64,000 nucleotides of DNA from Ophioceras dolichostomum. Lineage: Eukaryota > Ascomycota > Sordariomycetes > Magnaporthales > Ophioceraceae. The notes beneath the pieces were generated by a model that was given only the letters and a program-made list of their open reading frames with translations, made no database searches and was not told the origin of the DNA. The position numbers and the translations under genes were made by a program. Within the stretch, counting starts at the first letter, position 1. Each line of letters begins with the position of its first letter. The DNA is taken from NCBI GenBank assembly GCA_003049485.1, contig PYST01000018.1, positions 162,292-226,291 on the forward strand, read 5' to 3'. Below are positions 11,489-23,400 of the stretch, piece by piece.

Positions 11489-12862
11489 ATGATCATTAGG
11501 CAAGCCGTCTTGCCCAGTAGCACTGCTACTGGCGGCCATGACTCCTCAATATCGTCCTCTGCTATTGTGACAACAACAACCACGACATCGGCCACAGAAA
11601 CAGCCACCTCCGCCACGAACCCAGCTACCACCACTCCCACAACAAACACAACCGCAACCACAGCCCCCGCGGCGGACTACCGGCCATTAATAGCCTTCTC
11701 CGCCGCGATAGTGCTCGCGATACTCATCATCATCGGCATCATCAGCTGCACCATCCTACGTCGGCGCCGCTCCGTCGACGCGCGGTACCGCCTCGCCCGG
11801 AGCCGCGACCCGCACCTGACGTGGGAGGAGTATGAGCGCCGCTGCAAGCTTAGTCACTCGAGGATCATGTTGGAGGAGGAGAACCAGCGGGCCATCATGA
11901 TCCACAAGTCCCTGCAGAGCAAGTCGGCCGTTGCCGTCGGTGGTGATACTGGGGCACCTAGGTTGCCGACGCCTCCGACGCTACCGCCACTACTGCCTAT
12001 TTCACTCCCGGCGACTCCGGCCTCGTCGTCTGGGTCTGGTGGGGCGACGCCGCCAGAGGTGGTGGAATCGCCGCCGTTGAGTCCGCCAGTAAGCCCACCG
12101 CCCAGGGCGTGGTCAAGAGGCTGGCGGCCTGGCGCGGTGCGGACTGGTCCGTGGTCGAGACGGGATAGCTATCGTGAAGATAAGGAGATGCTCCTTGGCA
12201 ACGACGAGGGCGACGAGGACGAAAGCGACGACGACCACCGGCGGGAGTCGGAGGGAGAGAAGCATGGTCATCAACAGCAGCAGCGACACCGCCGCCAGCA
12301 ATCACTCTCACATCAGAAGCAGCAGAAGCGAAAACAGAAGCAGCGAGAGACCAATAATCAGACACGGACCGCCACCTCGTCCTCAACCGCGGCAGCGGCC
12401 GCCCACGCCCCGTACCAATTCCTCTGGGAGCTGCCAGACGGCAAAAGGTGTCCGCCAGCCTGGGGCAACTTCCCCTGGAACGGGGCCGGAAAGGACGCCC
12501 CTCCCGCGGTTCCTCCGCCGTCGATGCGGACCAAGACTCCGCCGATCTGGTCGCACCCCGCGTTCCGGGGCGTGGCTTCGGGGATGTCTTTTGGTAACAA
12601 GAGTAGTAGTGGTAGCGCCGGTGCGCTTGGTGGTGGTGGGGCGGCTGAAGAAGGCAAGGGGAAGGAAAGAGTTAATAAGGGGAAGAGAGGAGGAGGCGGA
12701 GGAGGAGGAGGACGAGGAGAAGGGACCGGACTAGGATTAGGACTAGAACCGGGACCCGGGGTTGGAGGAGGGACGGTGGGTTTCTCAAGGAAGAGCTACA
12801 TCAGCGATATGGGCCTGCTGCCTTCGGAGCGGACGAAGGTTAAGCCTGCCTCGATGTGCTGA
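11489..12862 (+). CDS. Single-pass membrane protein with Ser/Thr-rich ectodomain
   Basis: Intronless 457-aa frame. Residues 1-65 are almost entirely Ser/Thr/Ala, likely O-glycosylated and extracellular. Residues about 66-92 form one strong transmembrane helix (LIAFSAAIVLAILIIIGIIS), followed at once by RRRR, so the C-terminus should be cytosolic. The juxtamembrane cytosolic part (DPHLTWEEYERRCKLSHSRI, then LEEENQRAIMIHKSLQ) is charged, helical and the most likely conserved segment. The remainder is low complexity: Pro-rich, acidic, Gln/His/Lys-rich and poly-Gly. There is no N-terminal signal peptide, so this would be a type III (reverse signal-anchor) protein. The architecture recalls fungal wall-sensor-like or septal proteins, but no WSC or other named domain is visible. 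Function is unknown. Confidence 0.75.
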   Translation: MIIRQAVLPSSTATGGHDSSISSSAIVTTTTTTSATETATSATNPATTTPTTNTTATTAPAADYRPLIAFSAAIVLAILIIIGIISCTILRRRRSVDARYRLARSRDPHLTWEEYERRCKLSHSRIMLEEENQRAIMIHKSLQSKSAVAVGGDTGAPRLPTPPTLPPLLPISLPATPASSSGSGGATPPEVVESPPLSPPVSPPPRAWSRGWRPGAVRTGPWSRRDSYREDKEMLLGNDEGDEDESDDDHRRESEGEKHGHQQQQRHRRQQSLSHQKQQKRKQKQRETNNQTRTATSSSTAAAAAHAPYQFLWELPDGKRCPPAWGNFPWNGAGKDAPPAVPPPSMRTKTPPIWSHPAFRGVASGMSFGNKSSSGSAGALGGGGAAEEGKGKERVNKGKRGGGGGGGGRGEGTGLGLGLEPGPGVGGGTVGFSRKSYISDMGLLPSERTKVKPASMC

Positions 12863-13366
12863 GGAGGACTTGTTGATATGGGATTCCCTGCTTATGATCA
12901 CGCCTGTAATGTATGTCTTAAAATAATGCACGATGATAGAGCCGGTGTACATAAAATGCTCAACTGACGTCCGTCGCAAGTGTGCGATCTCGTCATATTG
13001 AAAAGTGATATCAAGGTGGTAGAACTCGCCTCATCGAGACCATTCTGCAGATGCACTCGGATTGGGACTGCAACGGGCGAAGGAAAGTAATTGTTATCCT
13101 GCAAGTATTGTGGATGGGTTTTCCTTGGCATCTTCAGCCAAAGTTCATTTTTGCAGAACTTGACAGGGAGCGATTACTTTCAGAAGTCAAGCTAGCCGAG
13201 GCAGCCGTATGGAGTCACGTGCCCAGCGTCATGCCCCACCCCCCCACCTACCTCAGCCTTGACATTTTGGTGTTGTTCAGACATTGATCGAACAGTTTCG
13301 AAACGTTTCGCCGCCTTTTTCGCAACGAAACAACGAGCCCAAGATACCCCCAGCGACACAGAAAAG
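12863..13366. other. Intergenic region and promoter of the cactin gene
   Basis: No gene is seen. The reading frame of cactin stays open upstream of its chosen ATG to 13259, but that extension has no conserved features and no in-frame ATG before 13367. Confidence 0.5.
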
Positions 13367-14986
13367 ATGAATCCCGAACGAGCCGCTATGATAGCGGGAT
13401 GGAAACCGTCAAAGGGCGACAGAGGAGACAGAGACCGCGACCGAGACAGAGACATCACCGGGCCGAGGCGCGATCAGGCCAACCGAGTCAGGAAGTCAGG
13501 GCAGCCTCCGAGGCCATCGAGGCCACCGCCAGCGGGTGGAGACGACGACGACGGCGGCGGCGGCGGAAGGTCTTTCCAGACCAACACGAAACACTACAAG
13601 ACACAGGAGGAGCAGTCGGAGGAGTTCGTCGCGGGCGAGGACAAGTTCGTGCTGAAGCAGTCCAAGAAGAAAGCCGACATCAGGGTGCGTGAACGCCGCG
13701 CCAAGCCGATCGACCAGCTCGCATTCAACCTCCGGTGGATCGACGAGGACAGGGACGCGCTCGACGACGACGAGGACGACGTCGTGATCTCCGTGCCGGC
13801 GCCCGACGTGATCGTCGAGCGGCAGGGCGAGGCATCGCTGGGCCAGCTCGAGGAGGATATCAAGTCGTTCCGCACGCTCGAGACGCTGCCCCAGAACCTC
13901 GAGTACTGGGACGCGCTGCTCGTGCTCTGCGCTGACCGGCGGCGGCGCGTCGGCCCGCGGGGCCCGGAGGGCCGGTCGGTCGGGTCCGTGTCGGCCGACA
14001 TCGACAAGATCCTCGGCCCGAAGTCGATCGAGCAGCTCGAGGCGCTCGAGAAGCAGATCAAGGCCAAGCTGCGCTCCAACGAGCCGATCGACACGGACTA
14101 CTGGGAGGACCTGCTCAAGAGCCTGCTAGTGTACAAGGCCAAGGCGAAGCTCAAGCGCATCACGGAGGCCGTGCGCGTCGTCCGCGTCGAGCTGCTCAAG
14201 GAGCGCGACCCCGCGACCCTGAACCGCACGATGCCCGGCTTCCCGACGCCGCTGATCGCGAAGCGCCGCGACGTCGAGCCTGCGGTAGAGGCGGCGGTTG
14301 CGGCGGTCATGTCGGCGTCTGCTGTTGCGAAGGCTTCCGGATCCGGCGGCGACGCCGGCGCGGAGGGCAGTGGTAGTGGCGGCGGCTCCGGCTCAGGAGG
14401 AGGAGGAGCAGCCCCGCCGCCCGGCACGGCGCGTTTCGCAGCGACCTCCAACGACGACTTCACGCAGGCGACCAAGGCCATGTTCGAGCGCGAGATGGCG
14501 CGCGGCGTGGCCGAGGACGAGGAGGTGTTCGCGGCCGAGGAGACGGCCGTTACGGGGCCGCGCCCGCAGTGGGCCGACAAGTACCGGCCCCGGAAGCCGC
14601 GGTACTTCAACCGGGTGCAGATGGGCTACGAGTGGAACAAGTACAACCAGACGCACTACGACCACGATAACCCGCCGCCCAAGGTGGTGCACGGCTACAG
14701 GTTCAACATCTTCTACCCTGACCTGATCGACAAGAGCAAGGCGCCCACGTTCAAGATCATACGGGAGGGCGGCCGGAGGAGGGGCGAGTCGTTCGCGCCA
14801 GCGGGACAGGAGGACACGTGTCTGATCAGGTTCATCGCGGGGCCCCCCTACGAGGACATCGCGTTCAGGATCGTGGATCGGGAGTGGGACTACAGCTCGA
14901 AGAGGGAGAGGGGGTTCAGGAGCAGCTTTGATAAGGGTATTTTGCAGCTGCACTTCCAGTTCAAGAAGATCTATTACAGGAAGTAG
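13367..14986 (+). CDS. cactin: Cactin, spliceosome-associated protein
   Basis: Intronless, 539 aa from the ATG at 13367 (aaaagATGaa; MNPERAAMIAGW), the first in-frame ATG. The diagnostic feature is the C-terminal cactin domain, about residues 400-539: QWADKYRPRKPRYFNRV, YEWNKYNQTHYDHDNPPPK, GYRFNIFYPDLIDKSKAPT, CLIRFIAGPPYEDIAFRIV and a terminal LHFQFKKIYYRK. A central conserved segment (LEEDIKSFRTLETLPQNLEYWDALL, split here by eye) corresponds to the cactin mid region. The N-terminus has an RD-dipeptide run (DRDRDRDRD) like other RS/RD-rich splicing proteins; Ser/Gly low complexity lies at about 320-350. In fission yeast (Cay1) and animals the protein is nuclear and required for faithful splicing and, in yeast, telomere maintenance. 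It is somewhat shorter than animal homologues because of a reduced N-terminus. Confidence 0.95.
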   Translation: MNPERAAMIAGWKPSKGDRGDRDRDRDRDITGPRRDQANRVRKSGQPPRPSRPPPAGGDDDDGGGGGRSFQTNTKHYKTQEEQSEEFVAGEDKFVLKQSKKKADIRVRERRAKPIDQLAFNLRWIDEDRDALDDDEDDVVISVPAPDVIVERQGEASLGQLEEDIKSFRTLETLPQNLEYWDALLVLCADRRRRVGPRGPEGRSVGSVSADIDKILGPKSIEQLEALEKQIKAKLRSNEPIDTDYWEDLLKSLLVYKAKAKLKRITEAVRVVRVELLKERDPATLNRTMPGFPTPLIAKRRDVEPAVEAAVAAVMSASAVAKASGSGGDAGAEGSGSGGGSGSGGGGAAPPPGTARFAATSNDDFTQATKAMFEREMARGVAEDEEVFAAEETAVTGPRPQWADKYRPRKPRYFNRVQMGYEWNKYNQTHYDHDNPPPKVVHGYRFNIFYPDLIDKSKAPTFKIIREGGRRRGESFAPAGQEDTCLIRFIAGPPYEDIAFRIVDREWDYSSKRERGFRSSFDKGILQLHFQFKKIYYRK

Positions 14987-17470
14987 TTGAGGTCGTCGTT
15001 GTTTAAGCTGCATTGTTATTGTTTCATTCTCCCTTTTTCCCAATTCTCATCACTCAGGCGGTTAAGCTACGTAGAGAGCGAGCAACGGGGTCGGAGGGAG
15101 TCTTAGACTGGCAGCAAGCATCCTTAGAGGGACATCACGTTGCGCGTGCTAATACAACTGCGTTCTCCATCTCATTTTCGTCTGTATCTGGCACTTGTGC
15201 ATCTATGGTGTCTACCACCTCAAATTGTGCTGTGTTCAAAATTGCGCGCACCTATTGGCGAATCCCGTTGTAAAGCCTTGCTTGTATGAGCTGCTGGCCA
15301 GGTACGTCAACGGTGTCTTTTTTGTCCTTCTGCAGCTGTAATGGTGTGCGGGCCAGCCAACCAGCTGGCAGTCACATCTGTCGCAATGTTCCATCCATGA
15401 TCCGATATCGCAGTAGGAGTGTACTGTTGCAGCGACGACTTGAATGCCTCTTTCCTCTTTCCTCGCTCAGGTCGTCTACAATCCCCGCTTCGCAGAGGTG
15501 AGTGGGTTGCCTGAGGCAAGTGCGCTCCCTAGCACTTGACCACAATCTGGTCATGAAAAGGACGTAGCTACCCGTGTTGCTCTTCCCTGTTCGGGCCAAA
15601 GCCCACATACTGACAGAAGGAGCAGGATTGACGGACTTGAGAATTGATTGGCTCGTGTTTGGCGAGTGATTGGACCTCCAATGCTCCCATGTACCTTTCT
15701 GACATCCTCTCCTCCCCCTCAATGACTTGTGGTTGTTCTCCAGTCATCGCGGCGGATTTCCGCTTGGCCTATTACAAAGGGACGACCGGGCACGAACCAA
15801 GGCCCGATGCGACCGGACCGTCTCTTTATCCCTTCGGCTGTCAGCGGCTTCATTGTCCTTATTTATTGTCCACTTGCATTGGATCTCAGGCAGATCCGTC
15901 CATATTCGCCGCCCGCCCGCCCACCTGTCAGCCGCCTTTACGGATGCTGTCTACTGATTTCTAGCAGCGAAGGCGAGGTGAAAGACTTGGACTTAGTGAC
16001 GCATCGTCTCTCGGTACGATCTTGGGCGTGACCAGCTGGGCCATTGGGGTATCCTGCCGGTCCCCTTTGGCGGCGCTACCTTCTTTGGGGACATGGGTAG
16101 AGGTGGGTGGTTCAGCCAGTGGCCGTACCCCTTGGCTGGACGGTACACCCAGGTTGGGCTAGCCGTGACAGTCGACGACGGACACCATCAAGCCTGTGCT
16201 ATGGATGGGTTGAGGGCGTACAGCCATTTGTCACACACAACAGGACGCCACGCCTTTCTCCATTTGCCCTCAAGTGTGGGATGCGTCAACTCCTCGCGCT
16301 GTCTTGACCCTCTCTCCCCCGCTCCACAATTCGACCCCTTGAGCCAACTGGCATCTGATGTACGCCCCCCGGAAGCAGGCTGCTCGCCGTTTGCAAACTT
16401 GCCCGTCTGCTCTCTCGTCGGATATCATAAATCCAGTTGGTCAGATACCGGGTACACAGCTCTACCCTTGCACGGCACGCGGGCTACATCCGTTTGGCAC
16501 CTGTCACCTGCCTCCTCTCCTCCCTCCCCCTTCATGCTTCTATCTGTACCACGCACACACAGGGTCGTAGACTCAGCCAGACTGGGCCAGACGCACACGC
16601 ACGCACGCACTTTGGCACACGCGGATGGGACTGGGTGGCACAAGCACCAACCGCAGGCGTTTGTGTGTACTCCCCTGCTCGTCCCTAGATCGACGCCCCA
16701 GTCTAAACTCTGTCATATTTCTGGAGACTTGTGCGCAGAATGTGAGCTGGCATCCCTCTCTCGATTAGAAAAGAGAATCTGTATGGATCCCAGTCTGGAC
16801 AGCATCTGGCCTCAGTCGCCTGGCGGTACGTACTGTCAATGCTGGCAAAGGCTGCTCTAGCTGCTCTGGGTGGGCTATCTCCACAGGAGGCACCTTTCCC
16901 CATACCCAGCAGCGATATGGCAAGTATATTAGGAAGTGATATGTCGGGGTGTTACCCGGCTTGCTGGTCTCCGGGAAATCAAGATCCAGTTCTTTCTCTT
17001 CCTGGCTCTCCTTACTACTGGCACGATCTCTCTTTGACGGTCCTACAGTCACCCAACGTTGCTCCATATCCCTCCCTGTGCTACGCGCAGGATACGTTTG
17101 TAGCCCCTCCAGGTGACTTCTGTTTTGCCTCTCTCCCCGCCGCTCGCTGGCGCTGCTGGCGGGAGAAGGTCCGCCGTCACTACTGTCATTACACCGCAGG
17201 TGTGTCCTCTGTGTCAGGCAACGTCAGCGTTAGCCCCATACGTCCACACTGCACAGACTACAACGCCGGCCATCCGATTCCCTCTGCCCTCTGGCTACGG
17301 CGACGAGGCGGATAGTGGTACACATTCTCCCCTCCTCCCGAGCCAAGCCACTGCAAGGGCGCCATCAACTGTACTTTCCGTATCACCCAGTCACACGCAC
17401 ATCCACTACACGTTGCGCTCGCTCACAGCGAGATACACTATCCTGAAGCGCAGGACAGTCGCAGCAAAAC
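14987..17470. other. Long non-coding leader/promoter region upstream of the forkhead gene
   Basis: About 2.5 kb without a supportable gene. It includes the 3' end of cactin, then CT- and AC-rich sequence typical of fungal leaders. The longest ATG-started frame on the + strand is 16093-16860 (255 codons), ending 610 bases before the forkhead ATG. Its composition (Leu/Pro/Ser/His, no motif) argues against a protein gene, but it could act as an upstream ORF if transcription starts that far upstream. Confidence 0.5.
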
Positions 17471-20455
17471 ATGGATGAACACTACCCCGACGGTCTGCCG
17501 TTGGACGGCGACTGCCCCAGCTATCCCTTGTCGTTCGACAGCGGATGGGCCACAAAAGTCGACCCCATTATGACAGGCATCGAGACCATCATCGAGACCG
17601 CTCTTGCTCGTAAGGTTACACAGCGGACTCTTTCGGACCCCCAAAAGTCTTCGGGAGGCTCAACTTTCCCGGGTGGGGAGTCCTCTTCGGGCTCGTGCCC
17701 GGATAGCGGGTCTCAGTCTCAACATCAGCCACTTCCGGCCGCCGGTCCTGACCCCACTGTCTCCCATCCGCAGCAGTCCAGAATGTCGGGAAATGTGGTG
17801 ACTCTAGGGCTCAGACAGTCGGAGCTGAAGCGAGAGTTCGACTATGAACCGTCCCAGCCCCAATCTAACCTCATCATATCCCTACCCACGACCTCTCCGT
17901 CCTCCCACTGCATGTCTGAAGAAGACAAAGTCACGTTTATTCCGATCGCTTGCATTTCTGCCACGGAGCACGTGTGGTATGGCGAGGAGATCGAGAATCC
18001 CTGTGCCACTCGCAACAACGACGCCAAATCTTGCCCTCCGCTCACACCTCCGGCCAGCCTGACGTTTGATGGCACTAGGTCCGACGACGGCACCCCAACC
18101 AGCGGCATCAACAACGACGACTGGAATAGCTTTAGCAGCAAGTCGCAGACTTGTACTTGCTATCGCGTTGTCGACGACAGTTCGAGCACCTGTCCTCAAA
18201 GTCCCTCAGCTTGGTCTTCACCTCACTTCCCGACTCCTGTTTCACACCTGAAATCGGAAAATTCACCAACGGTATCTCCGATGCCATCCCCATCGCCATA
18301 CCCGGACCTGCCTGACAGCAGAGGCGGCAGCCACAACCCAATGTTTGGGCACGGTGTCAAGAGCTACGGCTCCATTGGCTCCTTTTCTTCTCAGAACTGG
18401 AGTGTAGCCGACGGTGGCGAGCTCGGTAGTAGCAATAGCGACCAGCTGCGGGCCTTCGGCACACTCCAGAACAGCGGCCAGGTACCTTCACAGACCCAGC
18501 CCTATGCGCAGTCCCACGCACACCCTCAGGCGATTCAGCACTCCCAGGATACCGTCCCCTTGGCATTGCTTCCAAACCACCCAGCCTCTTCTACTTTCAG
18601 CGGTGGAGCTGCTACGGCACTACCTGCAGAGAGCCTCCCATACCCTGGCAAGATCTTGCGTGAGGATGACGGCTCTGGCAACCCAGACGCCATTGTTTCC
18701 TTGACGACCTCGCCTTCTCCCGAAAATATCGTAAAACCGCATCGCAGCCACAGTCCCAGGGACAACGCCCCCCAGCCAAGTCACTCAGACGCTACAAGCC
18801 CTGGGCATTTCGAAGCGAGCAAAAGCAGCACGGACCCCAGCGGCGCGACGAAAGATGACAAGCCGTACTCGCGATTGATCTTTCGCGCATTATTGGAACA
18901 CCCAAAGCACGCGATGGAGCTGCAGGAGATCTACCGTTGGTTTGAGGAGAATACAGACAAGCCGACGAAAAGCGCTGAGGGGTGGAAGAACAGCATCCGC
19001 CACAACCTGAGTATGAACGCGGTAGGTATTGATACACAGCGCGATTGCGCCGCATTGGAAGTACAAGGCTAACTATCAAATGTGATTCTCATCAAATACA
19101 TAAAGGCATTTACGAAAGCCAACCCGGCTGCGCTCTCTTCCACCGCCGACGAGGTGCTTGCTTCGAGCAAGAGGACTCCTATATGGTTCCTGACACCCGA
19201 AGCTATCAGAGAAGGAGTTCAGTCGACGACTCGCTACCGAAAGGGCAAGCATGGACACGACCATCACGCTCCCGGCTTTAGCCGCGTGGAAAAGCTGGGC
19301 AATGGTAGCAATACGACTTTTTCATCCCAACAAGGGACATCCCAAGGAAGCCATGATTTGACCACCTTCAGCCCCTTGTCGCCGATACGAGCCGCCTCAG
19401 GTCGTCGAGGTGGAGTCGTGAGATGCTCTGCGAGACGCTCTCGCTCGGATAGCAAAACATTGCAGTCAACATCTGCCCACTTGCCTCAAAGTGCGAAAGC
19501 GAGCTTGGGACCCAACTCTCGCTACAACACCAGAAGTGGCAGTGGGAGCGTCGATAGAGGCGTGAATTTCCCCCGACCCCCTCCCCTTGCGAAACATCCA
19601 CTGGGACTCATGCACCACACCCCAAACCACAACCCCCACAGCACGGGTCCAACTCTACTCATCGGGAGCAGCGGCAGATTCTCGCATCACGATCCCTATC
19701 ATTACGAGGGCACTAGAGAACCACAGTACCGCTTCAACAACACTGCGGAGAACAACGTAGACATCAGCATGCTGGACGCCCCACAACAACTGCCAGTGGC
19801 TGGCTCTTCACTGGTCGGGGGACCGGCTCCGGGGCCGCCCACACCTCCGACAATGGACATGGACCCCAACTTGCAGCATCTACACCATACCACTGGACGC
19901 AGCGCATCATACCACGCTGCGAACATGAAAGGCGAGATGACCCCAGCCTCGTCGCTGTCTCCAGTAACCGACCCTCGACTACTGCCGTCGACTACTCCTG
20001 CCCAGCCCCAGGTCGACTATAGCATAGCAGCTGCCGCCGCAACGATGATGGTGATGCAACGCCCGTACACCCTCGACAACGTCGTGGACGCCTACGGTAG
20101 TGGTGGAGTTGGCTACCAGACGGCCCATCATCATCACCATCATCCTGTGGATACTACCTCTTCCTCGAGTGGTGTTGGTGGCGCCGCGTCGATGTTGAAT
20201 GCGAGGGCCGCCATCAACCAGGCGGGCAGTCTCTCCAATATGCCGCTGTTCGCCGAGCCAAACGATATGGCGGTAGAGATGGAGAGCCTGCATATGTCGG
20301 GGGGACTGGCGGCTGCTGCGAATCAGACAGCAGCACAAAGCATCAGCAACCACCTCGACGGGTACTCGCATGGCCATGGCCAGCAGCCTGCAGCCCAGCC
20401 GTCTTCTTCCTCTTCTTCTTCCTCCCAACAGCACCACCACCGCCATCAGCGATGA
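17471..20455 (+). CDS. Forkhead (winged-helix) transcription factor
   Basis: Two exons, 17471-19021 and 19106-20455 (intron 19022-19105, GTAGGT...AAG, phase 0), giving 966 aa. The forkhead domain spans about residues 461-555: DDKPYSRLIFRALLEHPKHA, LQEIYRWFEENTDK, GWKNSIRHNLSMNA (recognition helix), then after the intron AFTKANPAALSS...RTPIWFLTPEAI. The intron splits the domain just after recognition helix 3. The flanks are long and disordered: an acidic/Ser-Pro-rich N-terminal half, and a C-terminal half with His runs, Ala-rich stretches, Gln and Ser tracts ending in HHHRHQR. Fungal forkhead proteins regulate cell cycle, meiosis or sexual development. The central position of the domain suggests a Sep1/Mei4- or Fkh-like member, but no FHA domain is seen and the orthology is not settled. 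Translation starts at the first ATG after a long leader. Confidence 0.93.
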
Positions 20456-23400
20456 TGATGATGACGGACGACGACGAGGACTGGACGGGAAGAGCAGACG
20501 TGAGAGGTCAGAACAGGACGGGATGAGCTGCGGGCACCCGATGGTCTTATGCTAAAGAAAAGAATGGAGGCGGCCAGACTGGACGAACGAACGAACGAAC
20601 TAGACATCAGGCCGTACGGTGCGGTGCGTACGTGCCACATACGCCTTGTCCGGTGCGGGCTGTTGGCTTGATGCAACGGAACCAACATCAAGAGAATAAC
20701 TCGGGACGATGAGGTGTCTACTTACTCCTACCAGGAAGCCGAACATGGTGGGATGCAAAACTAAAACCTGTTGCATGGATGGATACCTAAGTAGGTAGTG
20801 ATGATAGTGGCGTGATGGCAGCTCACCCCTCCCCCTTTCCCTTTCCCTCGCCCGCCTTTCCCTTCCTTTCCCATGGCTATGGCAGGACCAGCGTGGCTAG
20901 GCTAGGGTCGGCCCGGTGTCCTCGTCACTCGATCTTTTGGGTTAGGGTGCTATGGCTTTCATACCGTTCAGCTTTCTTTTCCTTTCCCCCCTTCCTTATC
21001 ATACGATAATGACGTGATCCCCTGGTGTATTCTTGTGTTCTCTTCATCTAATATTCTCTGGATCTCTCTTTTCTTATCCCTTTTCCTGGTATCATCGGTG
21101 TTCTTTCTCCTGCCAGTAATTTCCATCTTCTCTCTTGTCTCTGAGTCTTTCTCTGTTTCCCTTCGCACATGTACCAAGTACGTATGAGCAGCCATGCACA
21201 TAATATTACATACCTATGCCCCCCTTGAAAGTCCAAACACTAGAAGATACTTAGAGCTGTGGAAAGGAGGGGGGATGTGGGCTACAGAGTGAGTGAGCGA
21301 GTGCATCCATCCACCCATCCATCCGACTGGGGTGACCATTGTCACAGACCTACCGGCCCTGAACTACGAATAAACAGGAAGAGAATGAAGAGACGACGAA
21401 AATGCAATGCGTCATGCGGCTAGAAACGAAAGCGTTGACCTGCATTGCCTGCCCGCGTGGGCAGGACCAGGAGGGACGGGAGCAGGGATCAGGGTAGAAA
21501 TGGGTTAAGCTCATGGTGCGTGTTCCTTGGTTCACAGCCGAGTAGGATTGGGATGAGAGAGGAGGAGACAGGCAAACAAACAAAATGAAGTGTCTACAGA
21601 CGGAGGTTAGGCTGGAGTGGACTAGGAGGGCCGGGGTGGGTTTCTAGGGTTGATAATGGAGAGTGGGCGTGTGGGAAAGAAGACTGGACCTGAGCCCCCG
21701 GGGTGTGGGTTTTACGGGGGTGGATGCAAGGTCCTTTTTCGGGTGTTTGTGGAACGTGTGTGGTTGAGTGGGAGGGCGGGTGTGTGGTAGGGGGGGTCTT
21801 CAGTAACAACTCACCGGTTTCCCTGTCTGGGAAGTTTGGGGTTTGGGGGAGGGGGAGAGGAAAGGAGAGGGAGAAAAGGAGAGGAGCAGGAGGGCGGGCT
21901 GTAAGAGGCAAAGATCGACGGGAGAGGAGAGGTGGAGAAGGGGGGAGACGGGATCCCTTCCCGGCGTCTTCTCGTTGTACCACCGGTTTCCATTCGTGCT
22001 TCTTGGCTTGTCGTATCCCTTTCTCTCGCTCGGGAACGCCTGGAGGGCTCTGATTCGTGGCGTCAATAGTGTGTGGTGGGCATGGCGGTGGATAGGTGTG
22101 TGTGGGAGCGTGAGATGTTGGTGTAATTTGGGGTAATGCGAAGGCTGGAGTTGGATGTGATGGGGGGAGTGTTTGTCAATGATAATGGTCAGTCTGAGTG
22201 GGATGATGCCCTCATGGAGGGTCAGTCTGTCAGGAAGCATTTGTCCATCCCACGTTCGTGCCGCTGCTTTGTGTGATAGCTGAAAGTTCGACTGGAGGTG
22301 GCGTTCTTTATCGTGACAGAAGGGGAAGGAGGAGGTGCTGGTATGGCTTGCTCGATATGCATGTATGTTCGTTTTTGATTTGATATCCGTTATCCGTTAT
22401 CCTTTTCCGTATTCTTTTCTCCGTTGCCAACAATATGCATTTTGTTGCAGCTTGGATGTAATAGTCCTCCGGATGTCAGTCGCGTCCGTGCTATTGACCC
22501 ACGACTGCGAAGCTTACGTATTGACTCTATCGTGCCCGGATTTCTGGGAATGCGGCTCCTTGATTCTGCAACGGAAGTCGTGTGATGGATCTAGCAATCT
22601 CAGAGATCCGAGGGAACAATGGCCTGAGCGTATCCAGATTACCCTGCCTTTTTCCCCCGTTGGTGATCCGGTTGTTCTCCCACTAACCCGGTTGTCGTCA
22701 ACTGAGCAGAAGTAATGAGGGGCGAGGTTCTGGGAAACCGGGGAGCAGGGAAGGCCCTAGCAGGTTGAGATCTTAGGAAGATCTTGGTGGGAGGAGGAGA
22801 GATGAGGGGGGTGTAGTAGAATTCCTCAATGACTAGACCCGATCAAGGCCGGAGAGGGCAATGGCCGACGGAGCCCGTATCCTGGGTGGAGGACCGAGTC
22901 ACTCAGTATTATGTAGGTAGGGGCTAGTAGTTTGCTCCGCTGTGACAGTCTCCACTCGCCCATGCGGAGTGATCGCGTTGAAGCTAGAGGCCAGGTCCCC
23001 CTTTTCCGTTTGTCTGCCCTCTGTGCGTCTTCGGTAGTATCGTCGTTTTGTAGTGAAGCCATGCCCAGGTTTTCCCACCACTGGGCATTGCCCACATGTC
23101 GGGGGATGGTCGAGGATCATTGTGATATATCGAATGTGAGGCATCAGGTTGCTTTCCGCCGCTCGTTGGGGCCTCATCCCTTGCTCTCATAATGGAATGG
23201 CTTCCTCAAGATCAGTTCCCATCTTGCGAGGACAGCTCTCTGGGTGATGGAAAGCATCTTCGAGCCCTGGGAGGAACAACACTGCAAACCGTTATCGAGG
23301 CTAGCTTGCCACTCGTCTAGCTACTTGTCTGACATGTCATGTTTGTGGCGTAAGCGGATACCGTTTTTACTCTCATGAAACGGAAGGCGGATAGGCCGAC

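Noticed and set aside
13259..13366. N-terminal extension of cactin by 36 codons
   Set aside because: It begins at a non-ATG codon and contains no in-frame ATG before 13367, where the sequence becomes protein-like.
16093..16860. 255-codon + strand frame upstream of the forkhead gene
   Set aside because: No motif, unstructured Leu/Pro/Ser/His composition and no splice or homology hint; kept only as a possible upstream ORF.
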